Source of the DNA: Rhodocyclaceae bacterium
GTDB lineage: Bacteria > Pseudomonadota > Gammaproteobacteria > Burkholderiales > Rhodocyclaceae
Direction: 5' to 3'
DNA: 64,000 nt
NCBI GenBank assembly: GCA_026417115.1
Contig: JAOADW010000038.1
Location: forward strand, 1-64,000
Shown here one piece after another: positions 8,822 through 19,582 of the stretch. The position numbers and the translations under genes were made by a program. Position 1 is the first letter of the stretch. Every line of letters starts with the position of its first letter. The notes under the pieces were generated by a model that worked only from the letters and a program-made list of their open reading frames with translations, did not search any database and was not told where the DNA came from.

Positions 8822-11800
8822 TTAGGGTGTCGCGCTCGATGGCGAAACGATTTTCGTCACTTGGGGGTCCGTCCAGCTGCCAGTGATCGCATACTCGAAG
8901 GCGAAGGCTTGACCGAGCGGGTCCTTGAGAATCTTCTGAGCAAGCCAAGTCGCAGCGCCGACGGCAGGATTGACCAACAGCGCGCCTGTGGCGAGGGTGT
9001 CGCCGATTGCAGGCTGGATGCGCACTTTCAAGTTTTGTGTCTCGTGTACGAGATCGACGCTGCCAGAAAGCAATACGCGCGCAGCAGGGCCGCTGATTTC
9101 GAGATTTTCGCTCCTCATCTGGCCCGCTGCGATCGTCGTCTGTCCGGTGAGGCTGTCGAAGGCGAAGCCTTCGGAAAAGACATCGCGAAAATCGAGCACG
9201 ATGCGACGCGGCAAAGACTGTAAGGAAAGGATGCCCAAAAGTCGGCCAACGCCCGGTTCGAGCTTTTTGAATTGGCCCCGGCCCAGATCCACCGCGAGTT
9301 CGCCTTCGAGGCGCTCGGGTTGCCACGCGAAGGGCGATCCGGACCAGGCGAGACGACCTTCGATTCGCCCGCGGGCGCCGCGCACCGCGTCTGGCAGACG
9401 CAGACGCGCCAAGAGTTTTTCGCCATCCTCGATGTCGAGTTTGAATTCGATGCGCGTCTGCGCCTGCCCCCCGCGCGGGCGCCAGCTGCCCGTGCCGCTC
9501 AAGCGAGCCGCTTCGTTTTTCGCTTCGAAGCGCATCCGCCAGAGACCTTCACGCGATTCCGCAGAGAGATCGACGGCGCCCAACGCCCGTCCCTCGAAAC
9601 GGAAATCGTCGATGTTTAGCGCCAAGGCGGGCGGCTTGCTCGTTTCTTCCTCCTCTTCCACGCCACCCGCTTCGCTCGCGCTCGGCACATAAAGGCGCGC
9701 AAGCCGGCCTGCAAGCCGTCTCTCGCCTTCGCCTTCCCAAACGAGTTGCCCTTGGATTTCCGCGGCAGCCAGATCAAGGCGCCAGGCCCCGGCGCTTTTG
9801 CGCGCAGACAGCCTAAGCTGGTGGAAGTCACGATTCATCAGGCGCGCTTGTGCGGCGCTCACCTCCAGCCGCACCACCGGCAAGAGTGTCTCTGCCTTTT
9901 CTTCTTTCGCGCGATGCAAGGCGCGACGCCAGAAATCGAGATCGAGCATCGCCTCGGCATAGGCTATCGCGATGCCCCGCTCGGGTTGCGTCGGCAACTT
10001 GGCCGCTCGCCCAAGCGCCAGTGCGCCGCGTAAGAGGCCTTTTTCGCGGCTGAGCTTCGCTTGGGCGGCCTCTTCGAGCTCGAACGTGCTCTCGGCCTTT
10101 TCCGCTTGCCAACGGCCGGAAGCCGACAAGCGCTTTTTCGTCAGCGTCGTTTTATTGAAAGGTTCGGGCAGACTCGAAGCTAGGCCGACGAGATCGCTCG
10201 TAAGGCTCCAGTCAAGGCCCCGCGCGCCCGCGAGGATCTGGCCACGGAAGACCGTCTCCCCCGACAAATGCTCGCTCAAGGGTACGTCCAGCGCGCGCAG
10301 GCCCGTCGCGGCAAGGCGTCCCTCGAAGCCGAATTGCACCCGCCCTTGCGCACGGCTGGCGAGGTCGACGATCAAGGGCATACCCGCAAGCTGCGCTCGT
10401 AACCCCTTGCCCGCGATGGATTCCTCGGAAAAGCGCAGCTCGCCAGAAACCTGGGTCAGCGCCGGCGCCTCGGGCGCTACCTTGAGGACATTGTCCGCAA
10501 TGCGCAAACGACCATCGACCTTGGTTTTCGCGACTTCCCGCAAGGGCATGGTGAATTTGAGGTCGAGCACGGCCTCCCCTTGCGCCGAAAAGTCGCGCGT
10601 GAAATAGTCGATGCGCGCGCCGATGGGGCTTTTTTCCACGAAATCGAGAAAGGCCTGGGTCTTGCCGCGCGCTTGGCCAGAAACCTGAAGCACCTCCTGC
10701 GGCGCTTCGAGGTCTGGGATCTCGGCGCGCACGTCGGACAAAGCGACACCCGCCAACTCGGCGCGCTGGGCGCGAATCAGCATGCGAGGGCCCTCGAACA
10801 ACAGCTCGCCGTCGATGCGGGAAATCATGGGCCACAGCGGCGCATAATCGAGCTTCGCGCCCAGAATGCGCCCCTTGACCTGAAAGACGCCACTCTTGCC
10901 GTCGCGATAAGGAAAGCGATCGAGCGGTCCTTTCAAGCGCAGAGTCACGTCCTGCGCTTCGCCGCCGACGAGGGCGCGCTTGAGCCACTCGCGCGCCTCG
11001 AGGCTGACGACGAAGGGCAAATACCGCCAAACGGCCTGGCCGGTCGCACGCGCAAGGCGCGCCGAGAGGTCGATCTCGCCCAACCCCACTCCTGTGAAAC
11101 GATACTGGCCATGGGCCTCTCCTTTAGCCTCCGGGTTCGCGAAACGCGCATGATCCAGGCGAAACTCGAGCGCATCGCCTTTGCGCGTCCATCCGCCTTC
11201 TCCCTCGAGATCGGTAAGCGCCACCTCCTTTTCGGGAAAGACCGCTGGCAGAATGAGCTTGAGGTGGCGGCTTGACAAGCGCACCACGCCGCTCGTCTCG
11301 TTGCCTTCGATGCTGCCGGTCAAGCCGGAGGCGCCAGGAAATTCTCGCCACGGCGCAAAGGCGAGCTTGTCGAAAACGCCCTTGACGCGCCAGCGTCGCA
11401 CAGCCGTCAAGGCGCCTTCCCACGCTGCTTCGAAGCGCTCGCACCGTCCCGCCGGCGAAAAGCGCGCAAGCGTCTCCTGCGCCGCCGCAGGCAACGGCAG
11501 ATGACGCATAAGCTGCACGAGCGCGGCCAAGTCGAGCCGATCGAAGGCGAGTCGCCCTCCTGCCTCGTCGCCGTGAGGCGTCCATTCCAGCTCACCCGTG
11601 AAATCTTCGAAGACGAGCTCGTCCGTTCCCCGCCAGGAAATCTTTTCCAGTTTGCCGAAATAACGTTCACCCACGCGTCCGACGCGGATCCTCCCCGTCA
11701 AGCCAAGCCCTTCGAGCGCCGGCAACGTCTGATCGAGCGCCAAGCGCACGTCGGCCAGGGCAAGATCGGCGACGAAGCGGTAATCGTCTTGCCGCCGCTC

Positions 11801-12601
11801 TCCCCACAGACGCGCGCTGCCGCGCGCGCCCATCAGTCCCGAAGGCAGATCGAGCCAGTGACGCCAGACGGAAAGATCGGCATCCAAAAGCTCGAGAAAA
11901 ATGCGGCCCTGGATACGAGGGAAATCCTTGAGGTCTCCGCGCCACTCGCCGCGCGCTTCGAACCGTTGGGCGGCCGTCTCGGAAGCCTGCGCGCGCAGGC
12001 CGAAAGCATGGCGAAAGAAAACATTCCTGAATTCGAAATCGACCGGCGCCAAGCGCAAAGTGGGCGCCTTGCGCCACTCGTCGCGCCATTCGATGCGCGC
12101 GCCACGCACCTCGATGCGTTTTTGCTTGAGCGCCCAGCGTAAAAGCCCCGGTTTGCCGCTTCCCTCCACCGGTAGCCCCGCCACGAACAGGCGCCCTTCG
12201 CCATCGCGATGAATCTCGAGGAAAGGTTCCTCGATCACGAGGTGCGAAAAGACCGGCTCGATCGTCCAGAGGGAGCGGACGCTCAGCTCGCCCTCGATGC
12301 GCGCAAGTTCCAGCGCCTTGCGGCCGGTGTGGTCGCGTATCTCGACGTCACGCAGCACGAGCCTGGGGTTAAGCCCAGGCCAATCGGCGACGATCTCGCC
12401 TATCGACACAGGCGCGCCCAATGCGGAAGAAAGACGATGCGCCACGAATTCGCGCTCATGGCCAAGCCAGGGAGGCAAGGCCAGGCGTCCCAGGAGGATG
12501 AGGCTGCCGATGACGAAATAGAGGACGAGCAAAGCCTTGCCGATGGCTTGCGGCAACCGGCGCAACAGCACGAATAAACGAGTGGACGTCTCGGAACGCA
12601 A
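8822..12601 (-). CDS. YhdP-family AsmA-like envelope protein
   Basis: 1259 aa. One N-terminal membrane helix (about residues 18-40, LLVLYFVIGSLILLG) is followed by a very long beta-rich periplasmic region, ending in an AsmA-C-like segment (LKVRIQPAIGDTLATGALLVNPAVGAATWLAQKIL). This matches the YhdP family (TIGR02099), inner-membrane-anchored bridges implicated in phospholipid transport to the outer membrane. The start is uncertain: TTG at 12601 gives the longest frame, and no ATG occurs before the membrane helix. It is divergent from glnE across an 86-bp gap. Confidence 0.88.
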   Translation of the reverse strand: MRSETSTRLFVLLRRLPQAIGKALLVLYFVIGSLILLGRLALPPWLGHEREFVAHRLSSALGAPVSIGEIVADWPGLNPRLVLRDVEIRDHTGRKALELARIEGELSVRSLWTIEPVFSHLVIEEPFLEIHRDGEGRLFVAGLPVEGSGKPGLLRWALKQKRIEVRGARIEWRDEWRKAPTLRLAPVDFEFRNVFFRHAFGLRAQASETAAQRFEARGEWRGDLKDFPRIQGRIFLELLDADLSVWRHWLDLPSGLMGARGSARLWGERRQDDYRFVADLALADVRLALDQTLPALEGLGLTGRIRVGRVGERYFGKLEKISWRGTDELVFEDFTGELEWTPHGDEAGGRLAFDRLDLAALVQLMRHLPLPAAAQETLARFSPAGRCERFEAAWEGALTAVRRWRVKGVFDKLAFAPWREFPGASGLTGSIEGNETSGVVRLSSRHLKLILPAVFPEKEVALTDLEGEGGWTRKGDALEFRLDHARFANPEAKGEAHGQYRFTGVGLGEIDLSARLARATGQAVWRYLPFVVSLEAREWLKRALVGGEAQDVTLRLKGPLDRFPYRDGKSGVFQVKGRILGAKLDYAPLWPMISRIDGELLFEGPRMLIRAQRAELAGVALSDVRAEIPDLEAPQEVLQVSGQARGKTQAFLDFVEKSPIGARIDYFTRDFSAQGEAVLDLKFTMPLREVAKTKVDGRLRIADNVLKVAPEAPALTQVSGELRFSEESIAGKGLRAQLAGMPLIVDLASRAQGRVQFGFEGRLAATGLRALDVPLSEHLSGETVFRGQILAGARGLDWSLTSDLVGLASSLPEPFNKTTLTKKRLSASGRWQAEKAESTFELEEAAQAKLSREKGLLRGALALGRAAKLPTQPERGIAIAYAEAMLDLDFWRRALHRAKEEKAETLLPVVRLEVSAAQARLMNRDFHQLRLSARKSAGAWRLDLAAAEIQGQLVWEGEGERRLAGRLARLYVPSASEAGGVEEEEETSKPPALALNIDDFRFEGRALGAVDLSAESREGLWRMRFEAKNEAARLSGTGSWRPRGGQAQTRIEFKLDIEDGEKLLARLRLPDAVRGARGRIEGRLAWSGSPFAWQPERLEGELAVDLGRGQFKKLEPGVGRLLGILSLQSLPRRIVLDFRDVFSEGFAFDSLTGQTTIAAGQMRSENLEISGPAARVLLSGSVDLVHETQNLKVRIQPAIGDTLATGALLVNPAVGAATWLAQKILKDPLGQAFAFEYAITGSWTDPQVTKIVSPSSATP

Positions 12602-12687
12602 AAGAAAGGGCCGCTACAATCGCGTCGAGGCGTTGCGAAGGTCACGCCTTTGCTTGCCGCGACGCTCGTTCGCTTCGATTCTAGCCC

Positions 12688-15333
12688 ATGCCGATCATCG
12701 ATCCGCTTGCCTATTCCCGCTATCTTGCCCGCCTCCTGACCGTGCGGCCAGAGCTCGCCGCCGAGCTTTCCCCAGACGCGCCCGCCCTCGACGCGGAGAC
12801 CCTCGCTCAATGGCTGACCGAAAACCCGCCTCGCGAAGAAACCCTGAAAAACGTCCTGCGAGGGGTCAAGCAGCGCGCCTTCGCCCGCATCGCCGCACGA
12901 GACCTCACCGGCAAAGCGGATCTCGCCGAGGTCGTCGAAAGCATGACGCTCTTGGCGGAAACGCTGGTTGCCGCAGCGCTCAAGATTTGCCAAGAAACGC
13001 TTGGCGCGCGTTTCGGCATACCGAGAAACGAGCAGGGCGAACCCCAGGAGCTGATCGTCATCGGCATGGGCAAACTCGGCGGTCGCGAGCTCAATGTCTC
13101 ATCCGACATCGATCTCATCTTCGTCTACCCCGAAGACGGGGAAACGGATGGGCCGCGTCGCATCGACAACTTCGAGTTTTTCACGCGCCTCGGCAGGGCA
13201 TTGATCAGCGCCTTGTCGGAAGTGACCGAACATGGACAGGTGTTTCGCGTAGACATGCGACTGCGCCCCAATGGCGATTCCGGACCGCTGGTCTCTTCTT
13301 TCGAGATGCTCGAAAACTACTTTCTCACCCAGGGGCGCGAATGGGAGCGCTTGGCGTGGATCAAGGCGCGCCCCCTCACCGGACGCCGCTGGGAAGAATT
13401 GGAGAAGATTCGACAGCCTTTCGTCTTCCGCAAATATCTGGACTTTGCCACGCTCGAGGCAATGCGCGAACTCCATGCGCAGATCCGGCGCGAGGTCGCG
13501 AAAAAAGACATGGCCGACAACATCAAGCTGGGGCCAGGCGGCATCCGGGAGATCGAGTTCATCGCGCAGGTGTTTCAGCTGATCCGCGGCGGACGTGACA
13601 AAGCCCTGCAAACCAAAAGCACTTTGGAAGCGCTCAAGCTGCTCGTCGATCGCGACCAGATCGAGCTTTCGGCGGCCGTCGAGCTCGCCGCGGCCTACCG
13701 TTTCCTGCGCAGGCTCGAGCATCGCCTCCAATATCTCGACGACGCGCAAACACAAACCCTGCCGCAAGCGGCGCATGATCGCCTGTTGCTTGCCCAGGCG
13801 ATGGGGTTCTCCAGTTTCGAGGCTCTGTTGGCCGAGCTCGACGATCACCGCCAAAATGTCACCCACCACTTCGAAGCCGTTTTCGCTCGCGAGCGCCGGC
13901 GCCCATTCGCGCCTGCGAGTCTCTGGGAACACGGGGAGGAAGCGAGCGAAAACCTCGCCAAGCTCGGTTTCTCGGAGCCCGCGCGACTCGCCGAGCGGCT
14001 TGTCATGCTCAAAAAGAGCAGTCGTTATCGTGCGATCAGCGCGGAGGCCCGCCGCCGCTTCGATGCGCTCGTGCCGCGCATCATCGAACTCGCGGCCCAG
14101 AGCCCCCAGCCGGACGCCACGGCTTCGCGCATGCTCGATCTCCTGGAAACCGTGGCTCGCCGCGCCGCCTATCTCGCCTTGCTCGTCGAATATCCCCAAA
14201 CGCTCGAGCAAGTGGCAAGGATCGTCAGTGCCTCCGCCTGGGCTGCCGATTATTTGATCAAGCATCCCGTGCTGTTGGATGAATTGCTCGATCCGCGCCT
14301 TCTCCATCTATCACCCGACTGGGCTGCGTTTCGACGCGAGATCGAGGAAGCCACCGAAGCGTTGGAACCGGACGCCGAAGCGCAGATGGACGTCTTGCGC
14401 GAGGCTCATCATGCCCAGGTCTTTCGGCTCCTCTGTCAGGACGTGGCTGGCCTGCTCACGGTCGAGCGGCTCTCAGACCATCTCTCGGAGCTTGCCGACA
14501 TCATCATCGCGCGCGTCATGCAGCTTGCCTGGCGCAAGCTGCTGAAGAAGCATCGCGACACCCCCTCCTTCGCCGTGATCGGCTATGGCAAACTCGGCGG
14601 CAAGGAGCTCGGCTACGCCTCCGACCTCGACCTCGTCTATCTTTATGACGATCCTGCGCCAGAGGCGGCGGAAATCTATGCCCGCTTTGCGCTACGCATC
14701 AACACATGGCTATCGACACGCACGCCCGCCGGCATCCTCTTCGAAGTCGATCTGCGCTTGCGCCCGAATGGGGAAGCCGGCCTCGTGGCCACCGCCTTCG
14801 AGGCTTTTCGCCGTTATCAATACGAAGCGGCCTGGGTATGGGAACATCAGGCCCTCACCCGCGCGCGCTTCGTCGCCGGGGATCCCACGCTCGGCGCAGC
14901 GTTCGAGGCCTTGCGCAAAGAAATCCTATGTCAGCAGCGGGATGAGGCTGTGCTGCGGAAAGAAGTGCTGGCCATGCGCGAAAAAATGCGCGCCAATCTC
15001 GCCAGCCCTGGTGGCGAGATCTTCGACCTCAAACAAGATCCCGGCGGCCTCGTCGATGTCGAATTCATCGTCCAATATCTGATCCTTGCCCATGCTTGGC
15101 GCTATCCTGCGCTGGCCGACAACCTCGGCAACATCGCCTTGCTGCGCATCGCCGCCGACTGCGGCCTGATACCGGCCGCGCTTGCCGAGGCTGCGCGCAA
15201 CGCCTACCGCGAATTCCGGCGCCTGCAACATGTGCGCCGACTCGACAACCTCGACAATCGCGTATCGCGCGCGCCGCTCGTCTCTCAGATCGAAGCCGTG
15301 CGCACGCTCTGGACCCATGTATTTGGAGAATGA
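12688..15333 (+). CDS. glnE: Bifunctional glutamine synthetase adenylyltransferase/deadenylase
   Basis: 881 aa, a little shorter than the enterobacterial enzyme. Two nucleotidyltransferase cores are visible: [20 protein letters not shown] starting near residue 128 (deadenylylase half) and [20 protein letters not shown] near 632 (adenylylase half), each with the paired acidic residues. GlnE adds or removes AMP on glutamine synthetase in response to PII and glutamine; a glnB gene lies at 44519-44857. The stop is one base from the argJ start, so argJ may be co-transcribed. Confidence 0.96.
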   Translation: MPIIDPLAYSRYLARLLTVRPELAAELSPDAPALDAETLAQWLTENPPREETLKNVLRGVKQRAFARIAARDLTGKADLAEVVESMTLLAETLVAAALKICQETLGARFGIPRNEQGEPQELIVIGMGKLGGRELNVSSDIDLIFVYPEDGETDGPRRIDNFEFFTRLGRALISALSEVTEHGQVFRVDMRLRPNGDSGPLVSSFEMLENYFLTQGREWERLAWIKARPLTGRRWEELEKIRQPFVFRKYLDFATLEAMRELHAQIRREVAKKDMADNIKLGPGGIREIEFIAQVFQLIRGGRDKALQTKSTLEALKLLVDRDQIELSAAVELAAAYRFLRRLEHRLQYLDDAQTQTLPQAAHDRLLLAQAMGFSSFEALLAELDDHRQNVTHHFEAVFARERRRPFAPASLWEHGEEASENLAKLGFSEPARLAERLVMLKKSSRYRAISAEARRRFDALVPRIIELAAQSPQPDATASRMLDLLETVARRAAYLALLVEYPQTLEQVARIVSASAWAADYLIKHPVLLDELLDPRLLHLSPDWAAFRREIEEATEALEPDAEAQMDVLREAHHAQVFRLLCQDVAGLLTVERLSDHLSELADIIIARVMQLAWRKLLKKHRDTPSFAVIGYGKLGGKELGYASDLDLVYLYDDPAPEAAEIYARFALRINTWLSTRTPAGILFEVDLRLRPNGEAGLVATAFEAFRRYQYEAAWVWEHQALTRARFVAGDPTLGAAFEALRKEILCQQRDEAVLRKEVLAMREKMRANLASPGGEIFDLKQDPGGLVDVEFIVQYLILAHAWRYPALADNLGNIALLRIAADCGLIPAALAEAARNAYREFRRLQHVRRLDNLDNRVSRAPLVSQIEAVRTLWTHVFGE

Positions 15334-15334
15334 C

Positions 15335-16585
15335 ATGCCCGTCAACTACGCAACCCCTCCCGCCGACAAGCTTTTCCCCATCGCCGGCGTTCGCCTCGGC
15401 ACGGCCGCCGCAGGCATCCGCAAGGCCAACCGACGCGATCTCACAGTCATCGAGCTTGCGCCTGCAAGCCGTGTGGCGGCGGTGTTTACGCAAAACCGCT
15501 TCTGCGCCGCTCCCGTCCTCGTCTGCCGTGAGCATCTCGCGCAGGGAGAGATCCGCGCGCTTGTGATCAACACGGGCGTGGCCAACGCCGGCACCGGCGA
15601 GGAGGGGCTTCACGCCGCGCGCGCGACCTGCGCAGCCCTCGCCAAGCTGATGGATGTGCGCGCCAACCAGGTGTTGCCATTCTCCACCGGCGTGATCCTC
15701 GAGCCGCTGCCGGTCGAACGCATCAAAGCCGCGCTTCCCACGGCGCTCGCAAACAGAAAAAGCGATGGCTGGCACGAAGCCGCCCATGCGATCATGACCA
15801 CCGATACGGTCGCCAAGGCCGCAAGCCGCCGGATCGACCTGGGCGGCATAAGCGTCACGATCACCGGCATCGCCAAGGGCGCCGGCATGATTCGGCCCAA
15901 CATGGCGACCATGCTGGCCTTCCTCGCCACCGACGCCGACGTCGCCCAACCCTTGCTCGATCGGCTGGTCAAGGAAGCCGCCGAGAGCTCGTTCAACGCG
16001 ATCACGGTCGATGGCGATACCTCGACCAATGACTCTTTCGTCCTCATCGCCACCGGCCAAGGCCAGGCGCGCTTCGATCGCGTCACCAGCGCCGATTGGC
16101 AGACTTTCAAATCCAACGTCATCGAGGTGGCGCAAGAGCTCGCGCAAGCCATCGTGCGCGATGGCGAAGGCGCCACCAAGTTCGTCACCGTCTCGATCGG
16201 GGGCGCGCGCACATCCGCGGAAGCGAAAGCCGTGGCCTACGCCATTGCTCATTCGCCGCTCATCAAGACCGCGTTGTTCGCCTCCGACCCGAATCTGGGC
16301 CGTATCCTGGCCGCGATCGGCTATGCCGGAAATCTCGACCCCGCCTTGCGCGATCTCGACGCAAGCAAAGTATGCGTCTGGCTAGCAAGCGGCGGAGAAG
16401 AAGTCCTCGTCGCCCACGGCGGCGGACGGGCGCTCACCTACCGCGAAGAAGACGGCGCACGCATCATGAAACGAGCGGAAATCACGATCCGCGTCGATCT
16501 GGGCCGTGGCGACAAAACCGCCACCGTCTGGACCTGCGATCTCTCCTATGACTATGTGAAAATCAACGCCGATTACCGCAGCTGA
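15335..16585 (+). CDS. argJ: Bifunctional ornithine acetyltransferase / N-acetylglutamate synthase
   Basis: 416 aa from ATG 15335. The self-cleavage segment [14 protein letters not shown] is present, with the nucleophilic Thr at residue 192 in the Ala-Thr-Met-Leu site where the precursor splits into alpha and beta chains. Another family block is [10 protein letters not shown]. ArgJ transfers acetyl groups between acetylornithine and glutamate in the cyclic arginine pathway. It follows glnE with one base between them, and its stop overlaps the next start by one base (TGATG). Confidence 0.97.
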   Translation: MPVNYATPPADKLFPIAGVRLGTAAAGIRKANRRDLTVIELAPASRVAAVFTQNRFCAAPVLVCREHLAQGEIRALVINTGVANAGTGEEGLHAARATCAALAKLMDVRANQVLPFSTGVILEPLPVERIKAALPTALANRKSDGWHEAAHAIMTTDTVAKAASRRIDLGGISVTITGIAKGAGMIRPNMATMLAFLATDADVAQPLLDRLVKEAAESSFNAITVDGDTSTNDSFVLIATGQGQARFDRVTSADWQTFKSNVIEVAQELAQAIVRDGEGATKFVTVSIGGARTSAEAKAVAYAIAHSPLIKTALFASDPNLGRILAAIGYAGNLDPALRDLDASKVCVWLASGGEEVLVAHGGGRALTYREEDGARIMKRAEITIRVDLGRGDKTATVWTCDLSYDYVKINADYRS

Positions 16586-17208
16586 TGGAATTGCTCGCGC
16601 TCGCCTTCGGCTGGGCCGCTTATGCCGCGCTTCATTCGCTGCTGGCGACGGCGCGCGTCAAATCGTACTGCATGCAGCGTTGGCCCACGCGGGCGCAGCG
16701 TTATCGCCTGCTTTACAACCTACTCGCCCTCCTTCTCCTCATCCCCCTCGTCTGGGCGAGTCAGGCGCTGCCCGGAGAGCCGCTCTGGCGCCGGCCGAGC
16801 CCCTGGGATTGGCTTGCCGACGCTCTCGCCATCGCCGCATGCATCGGCATTTGGCATGTCTCGCGATATTATGACATGCGAGAATTCCTGGGGCTTGCTC
16901 CGCCTACGCAGCCCATCTTGCGCATATCCTTTTGGCATCGCTACGTGCGCCATCCGTGGTATGCGCTGGCCCTCGTCATCGTCTGGACACGTGAAATGAC
17001 GCCGCCAATGCTGGTCTCCGCGCTCATGATCACGCTCTATCTCGTCATTGGCTCGCGACTTGAGGAAAAAAAGCTGATCGCGCTCTTCGGCGCCGCCTAC
17101 GAACGTTACCGCGAACAGGTGCCTGCCTTCTTGCCGCGCCCTTGGAAACGGCTATCCCATGAGGAAGCGCAAAGACTGAGCCGCTCAGCTTCCCTGGACA
17201 AGCCTTGA
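16585..17208 (+). CDS. Isoprenylcysteine-methyltransferase/NnrU-like membrane protein
   Basis: 207 aa with about five hydrophobic segments. The C-terminal part contains RYVRHPWYALAL and a later RLEEKKLIALFGAAYERYREQVPAFLP, the core seen in the PEMT/ICMT-like and NnrU-like membrane methyltransferase families. The motif RHPxYxxxL and the Glu-Glu pair form the SAM-binding end in relatives. The substrate is unknown. The start overlaps the argJ stop by one base. Confidence 0.75.
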   Translation: MELLALAFGWAAYAALHSLLATARVKSYCMQRWPTRAQRYRLLYNLLALLLLIPLVWASQALPGEPLWRRPSPWDWLADALAIAACIGIWHVSRYYDMREFLGLAPPTQPILRISFWHRYVRHPWYALALVIVWTREMTPPMLVSALMITLYLVIGSRLEEKKLIALFGAAYERYREQVPAFLPRPWKRLSHEEAQRLSRSASLDKP

Positions 17209-17247
17209 ACGCTGCGCGTTCTCCGTCGGCGCTTGCGGCTGCTCGCT

Positions 17248-17514
17248 TTACGGCGGAAAATCCGGTCCGTTCCTGAGCATCCTGCCGTCATCGACCTGCA
17301 CAAGCCTGTAAAGCCCTTGCCGTTCGGCATCACGAATCGCCTCTTCCGGCGCACCCATCGCCGCCCCCGCTTCCTGCAAGACCTCGTCTGCAGGCGCCGG
17401 AAAACAAGCCTTGAAACGCGCCAAGCGCTCGAGGCGCTCTTCGACGTCTGCGCGCGAAACCTTGCGCCTGCCATTCCCTGCGACTCTCTCGCCTACGCCA
17501 CCGCAGGCCTTCAA
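17248..17514 (-). CDS. Small hypothetical protein, doubtful
   Basis: An 88-codon frame downstream of apaG on the same strand with a TTG start at 17514. The C-terminal two thirds looks protein-like and acidic (ADVEERLERLARFKACFPAPADEVLQ is a plausible helix pair), but I recognise no family. Overlapping frames in this GC-rich stretch are also open, so it may be spurious. If it is not real, 17209-17624 holds no other gene I can support. Confidence 0.3.
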   Translation of the reverse strand: MKACGGVGERVAGNGRRKVSRADVEERLERLARFKACFPAPADEVLQEAGAAMGAPEEAIRDAERQGLYRLVQVDDGRMLRNGPDFPP

Positions 17515-17624
17515 GCCATCCCCCTTTGCGCCTTCGGATCAGGAGTGCATCCTGACGGAATGCGGCGAGAGCCGCGAAAACGCATCGCTGCCGGTCCCAT
17601 TTCAGGACCTGCTTCCTTTCGCTT

Positions 17625-18008
17625 TCAATGCAGCGTGCGCGGCATTGAAAGGACGAATTCGGGAATCTCCGCTTCGAACATCGTGCCATCCTCTGCGGTC
17701 ATTTGGTAGCTGCCGCGCATCGTGCCTACGGGCGTCGGCAAGGGGCAGCCACTGACGTAGTCGAAAGATTCCCCCGGCTCGAGATAGGGTTGATGCCCCA
17801 CCACCCCCAAGCCACGCACCTCTTCGACGTGGCCTTCGCCATCGGTGATGATCCAATGTCGCGAAATGAGCTGAGCCGCCACCGTGCCCACATTGGTGAG
17901 GGTGACGTGGTATGCGAAAAAATACCGGCCCGACTCGGGATCGGATTCTTCAGGGAGATAGCGCGTCTTTACGCTGACTTCGATCGCGTATTTCTTGGTT
18001 TCCGCCAT
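17625..18008 (-). CDS. apaG: ApaG protein (Co2+/Mg2+ efflux protein family)
   Basis: 127 aa, the usual length of this single-domain beta-sandwich family. Recognisable blocks are YFFAYHVTLTNVG, LISRHWIITDGEGHVEEVRGLGVVGHQPYLEPGE and the glycine-rich GTMRGSYQM. ApaG is a fibronectin-III-like protein linked genetically to Co2+/Mg2+ sensitivity; its biochemical role is not settled. It is divergent from rpe, an arrangement common in betaproteobacteria. Confidence 0.95.
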   Translation of the reverse strand: MAETKKYAIEVSVKTRYLPEESDPESGRYFFAYHVTLTNVGTVAAQLISRHWIITDGEGHVEEVRGLGVVGHQPYLEPGESFDYVSGCPLPTPVGTMRGSYQMTAEDGTMFEAEIPEFVLSMPRTLH

Positions 18009-18100
18009 GGCTTATGCCTGCCATCAAAAATTATTAGGGGGAAGCGCCGTTGCGCTCGCTAGAATCACGGGCCGACTCGCTCTTCCTGGAGGAATCGATC

Positions 18101-18790
18101 ATGAAGAATTATCGCATCGCGCCATCGATCTTGTCGGCCAATTTCGCGAAGCTTGGCGAGGAAGTCGACAACGTGCTGGCCGCTGGCGCCGACATCGTTC
18201 ATTTCGATGTCATGGACAACCATTACGTGCCAAACCTGACCATTGGCCCGCTCGTCTGCGAGGCGTTGCGCAAACATGGCGTCACTGCCCCGATCGACGT
18301 GCATCTGATGGTCAAGCCCGTCGATCGCATCGTGCCCGACTTCGCCAAGGCCGGTGCGACTTACATCACCTTCCATCCCGAGGCCAGCGAACACATCGAC
18401 CGTACCATCGGCCTCATCCGCGACAATGGCTGCAAGCCGGGTCTCGTGCTCAATCCGGCTACCCCCATCGAGACCCTCGAATGGGTGTTGGAAAAGCTCG
18501 ACATGGTGCTCTTGATGAGCGTCAACCCCGGCTTTGGTGGGCAGAAATTCATTCCCTACGTGCTCGAAAAGGCGAGACGCGTACGGAAAATGATCGATGA
18601 GCGCGCCCCGCATGTGAGCCTCGAAATCGATGGCGGCGTCGGCCCGGCCAACATCGCCGAGGTCGCGCGCGCAGGCGTCGATACCTTCGTCGCCGGCTCC
18701 GCCATCTTCGGCGCGGGCAAGGATTCCGATCCGCACCGCTATGACTCGGTGATCGCCGCGATGCGGGCCGAACTCGCAAAAGTCGCATGA
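18101..18790 (+). CDS. rpe: Ribulose-phosphate 3-epimerase
   Basis: 229 aa. The start at 18101 is preceded by GGAGGA at 18088-18093. Signature segments are [16 protein letters not shown], the metal-binding [30 protein letters not shown] and the phosphate-binding DGGVGPANI. The enzyme interconverts ribulose-5-phosphate and xylulose-5-phosphate in the pentose phosphate or Calvin cycle. The last codon overlaps the gph start (ATGA). Confidence 0.98.
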   Translation: MKNYRIAPSILSANFAKLGEEVDNVLAAGADIVHFDVMDNHYVPNLTIGPLVCEALRKHGVTAPIDVHLMVKPVDRIVPDFAKAGATYITFHPEASEHIDRTIGLIRDNGCKPGLVLNPATPIETLEWVLEKLDMVLLMSVNPGFGGQKFIPYVLEKARRVRKMIDERAPHVSLEIDGGVGPANIAEVARAGVDTFVAGSAIFGAGKDSDPHRYDSVIAAMRAELAKVA

Positions 18791-19461
18791 TCATTGTCCG
18801 CGCCGTTCTGCTCGATCTCGATGGCACTTTGCTCGACACGGTCGCCGATTTGCATGCCGCGGCGTGCGCGATGCTCGCCGACCTCGGGCGGCCGCCCATC
18901 GCGATCGAGGACATTCGCGCCTATGTCGGCCGTGGCATTCCCAACCTCGTCAAACGCGTGCTCGCAGGCAAGCTCGAAGCCGCCGACGATTCGACGCCTC
19001 CGCCACCCGCGGCGCTCGAAAGCTTCCGGCGTCATTATGCGCTCTGCAACGGAAACGCCACGCGGCCGTTCCCTGGCGTTCTCGAAGGGCTTGCCGCCCT
19101 CAAGGCCAAAAATCTTCCGCTCGCCGTCATCACCAACAAGGCGCGTGACTTCACAGCGCCCTTGCTGGCGCGCACGGGGCTTGCGCCGTATCTCGACCTC
19201 GTTGTCGCGGGCGATCAATTGCCGCGGCAAAAGCCGGACCCGATGCCGCTGGTCTGGGCCTGCGGGCGCCTTGACGTCTTACCCCAGGAAGCAGCTTTCA
19301 TCGGCGACTCGGTGCATGATTTCGAAGCCGCACGCGCGGCCGGCTGCTCCGTGCTGCTAGTGCCCTACGGTTACAACGAAGGGCGCAATGTGCGCACGCT
19401 GCCTGCGGATGCTATAGTTGGCACGCTCGTCGAAGCCGCCGCGATCATCGCAAAACGATGA
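18787..19461 (+). CDS. gph: Phosphoglycolate phosphatase (HAD family)
   Basis: 224 aa. HAD motifs: DLDGTLLDT (motif I, nucleophile Asp), VITNK (motif II), KPDPMP (motif III Lys) and [11 protein letters not shown] (motif IV). Family members hydrolyse 2-phosphoglycolate formed during DNA repair or oxygenation by Rubisco. It is translationally coupled to rpe and lies upstream of trpE, the standard betaproteobacterial order. Confidence 0.95.
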   Translation: MIIVRAVLLDLDGTLLDTVADLHAAACAMLADLGRPPIAIEDIRAYVGRGIPNLVKRVLAGKLEAADDSTPPPPAALESFRRHYALCNGNATRPFPGVLEGLAALKAKNLPLAVITNKARDFTAPLLARTGLAPYLDLVVAGDQLPRQKPDPMPLVWACGRLDVLPQEAAFIGDSVHDFEAARAAGCSVLLVPYGYNEGRNVRTLPADAIVGTLVEAAAIIAKR

Positions 19462-19582
19462 CGGGGATGCCGCTTTCGCTTTCGGGTTGATGCGGGGCAG
19501 CCCTCCCGGCTTCCGTGGCATGAGGGCATTCCCGGAAGGAAGCGCTTGCCGGCAGCGACCGAGCGCAGTTGACAACGTCCCC

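Noticed and set aside
13099-14307. 402-codon minus-strand frame across glnE
   Set aside because: Antisense to the conserved glnE catalytic region. No family motif or ribosome site.
15065-16252. 395-codon minus-strand frame across argJ
   Set aside because: Antisense to a textbook argJ. The composition (Gly, Arg, Asp, His repeats) is typical of an antisense frame.
19462-19582. Possible trp attenuator or leader peptide before trpE
   Set aside because: A weak CTTCCG/CGGAAG pairing (19510-19538) is present, but no short frame with consecutive Trp codons and no terminator T run.
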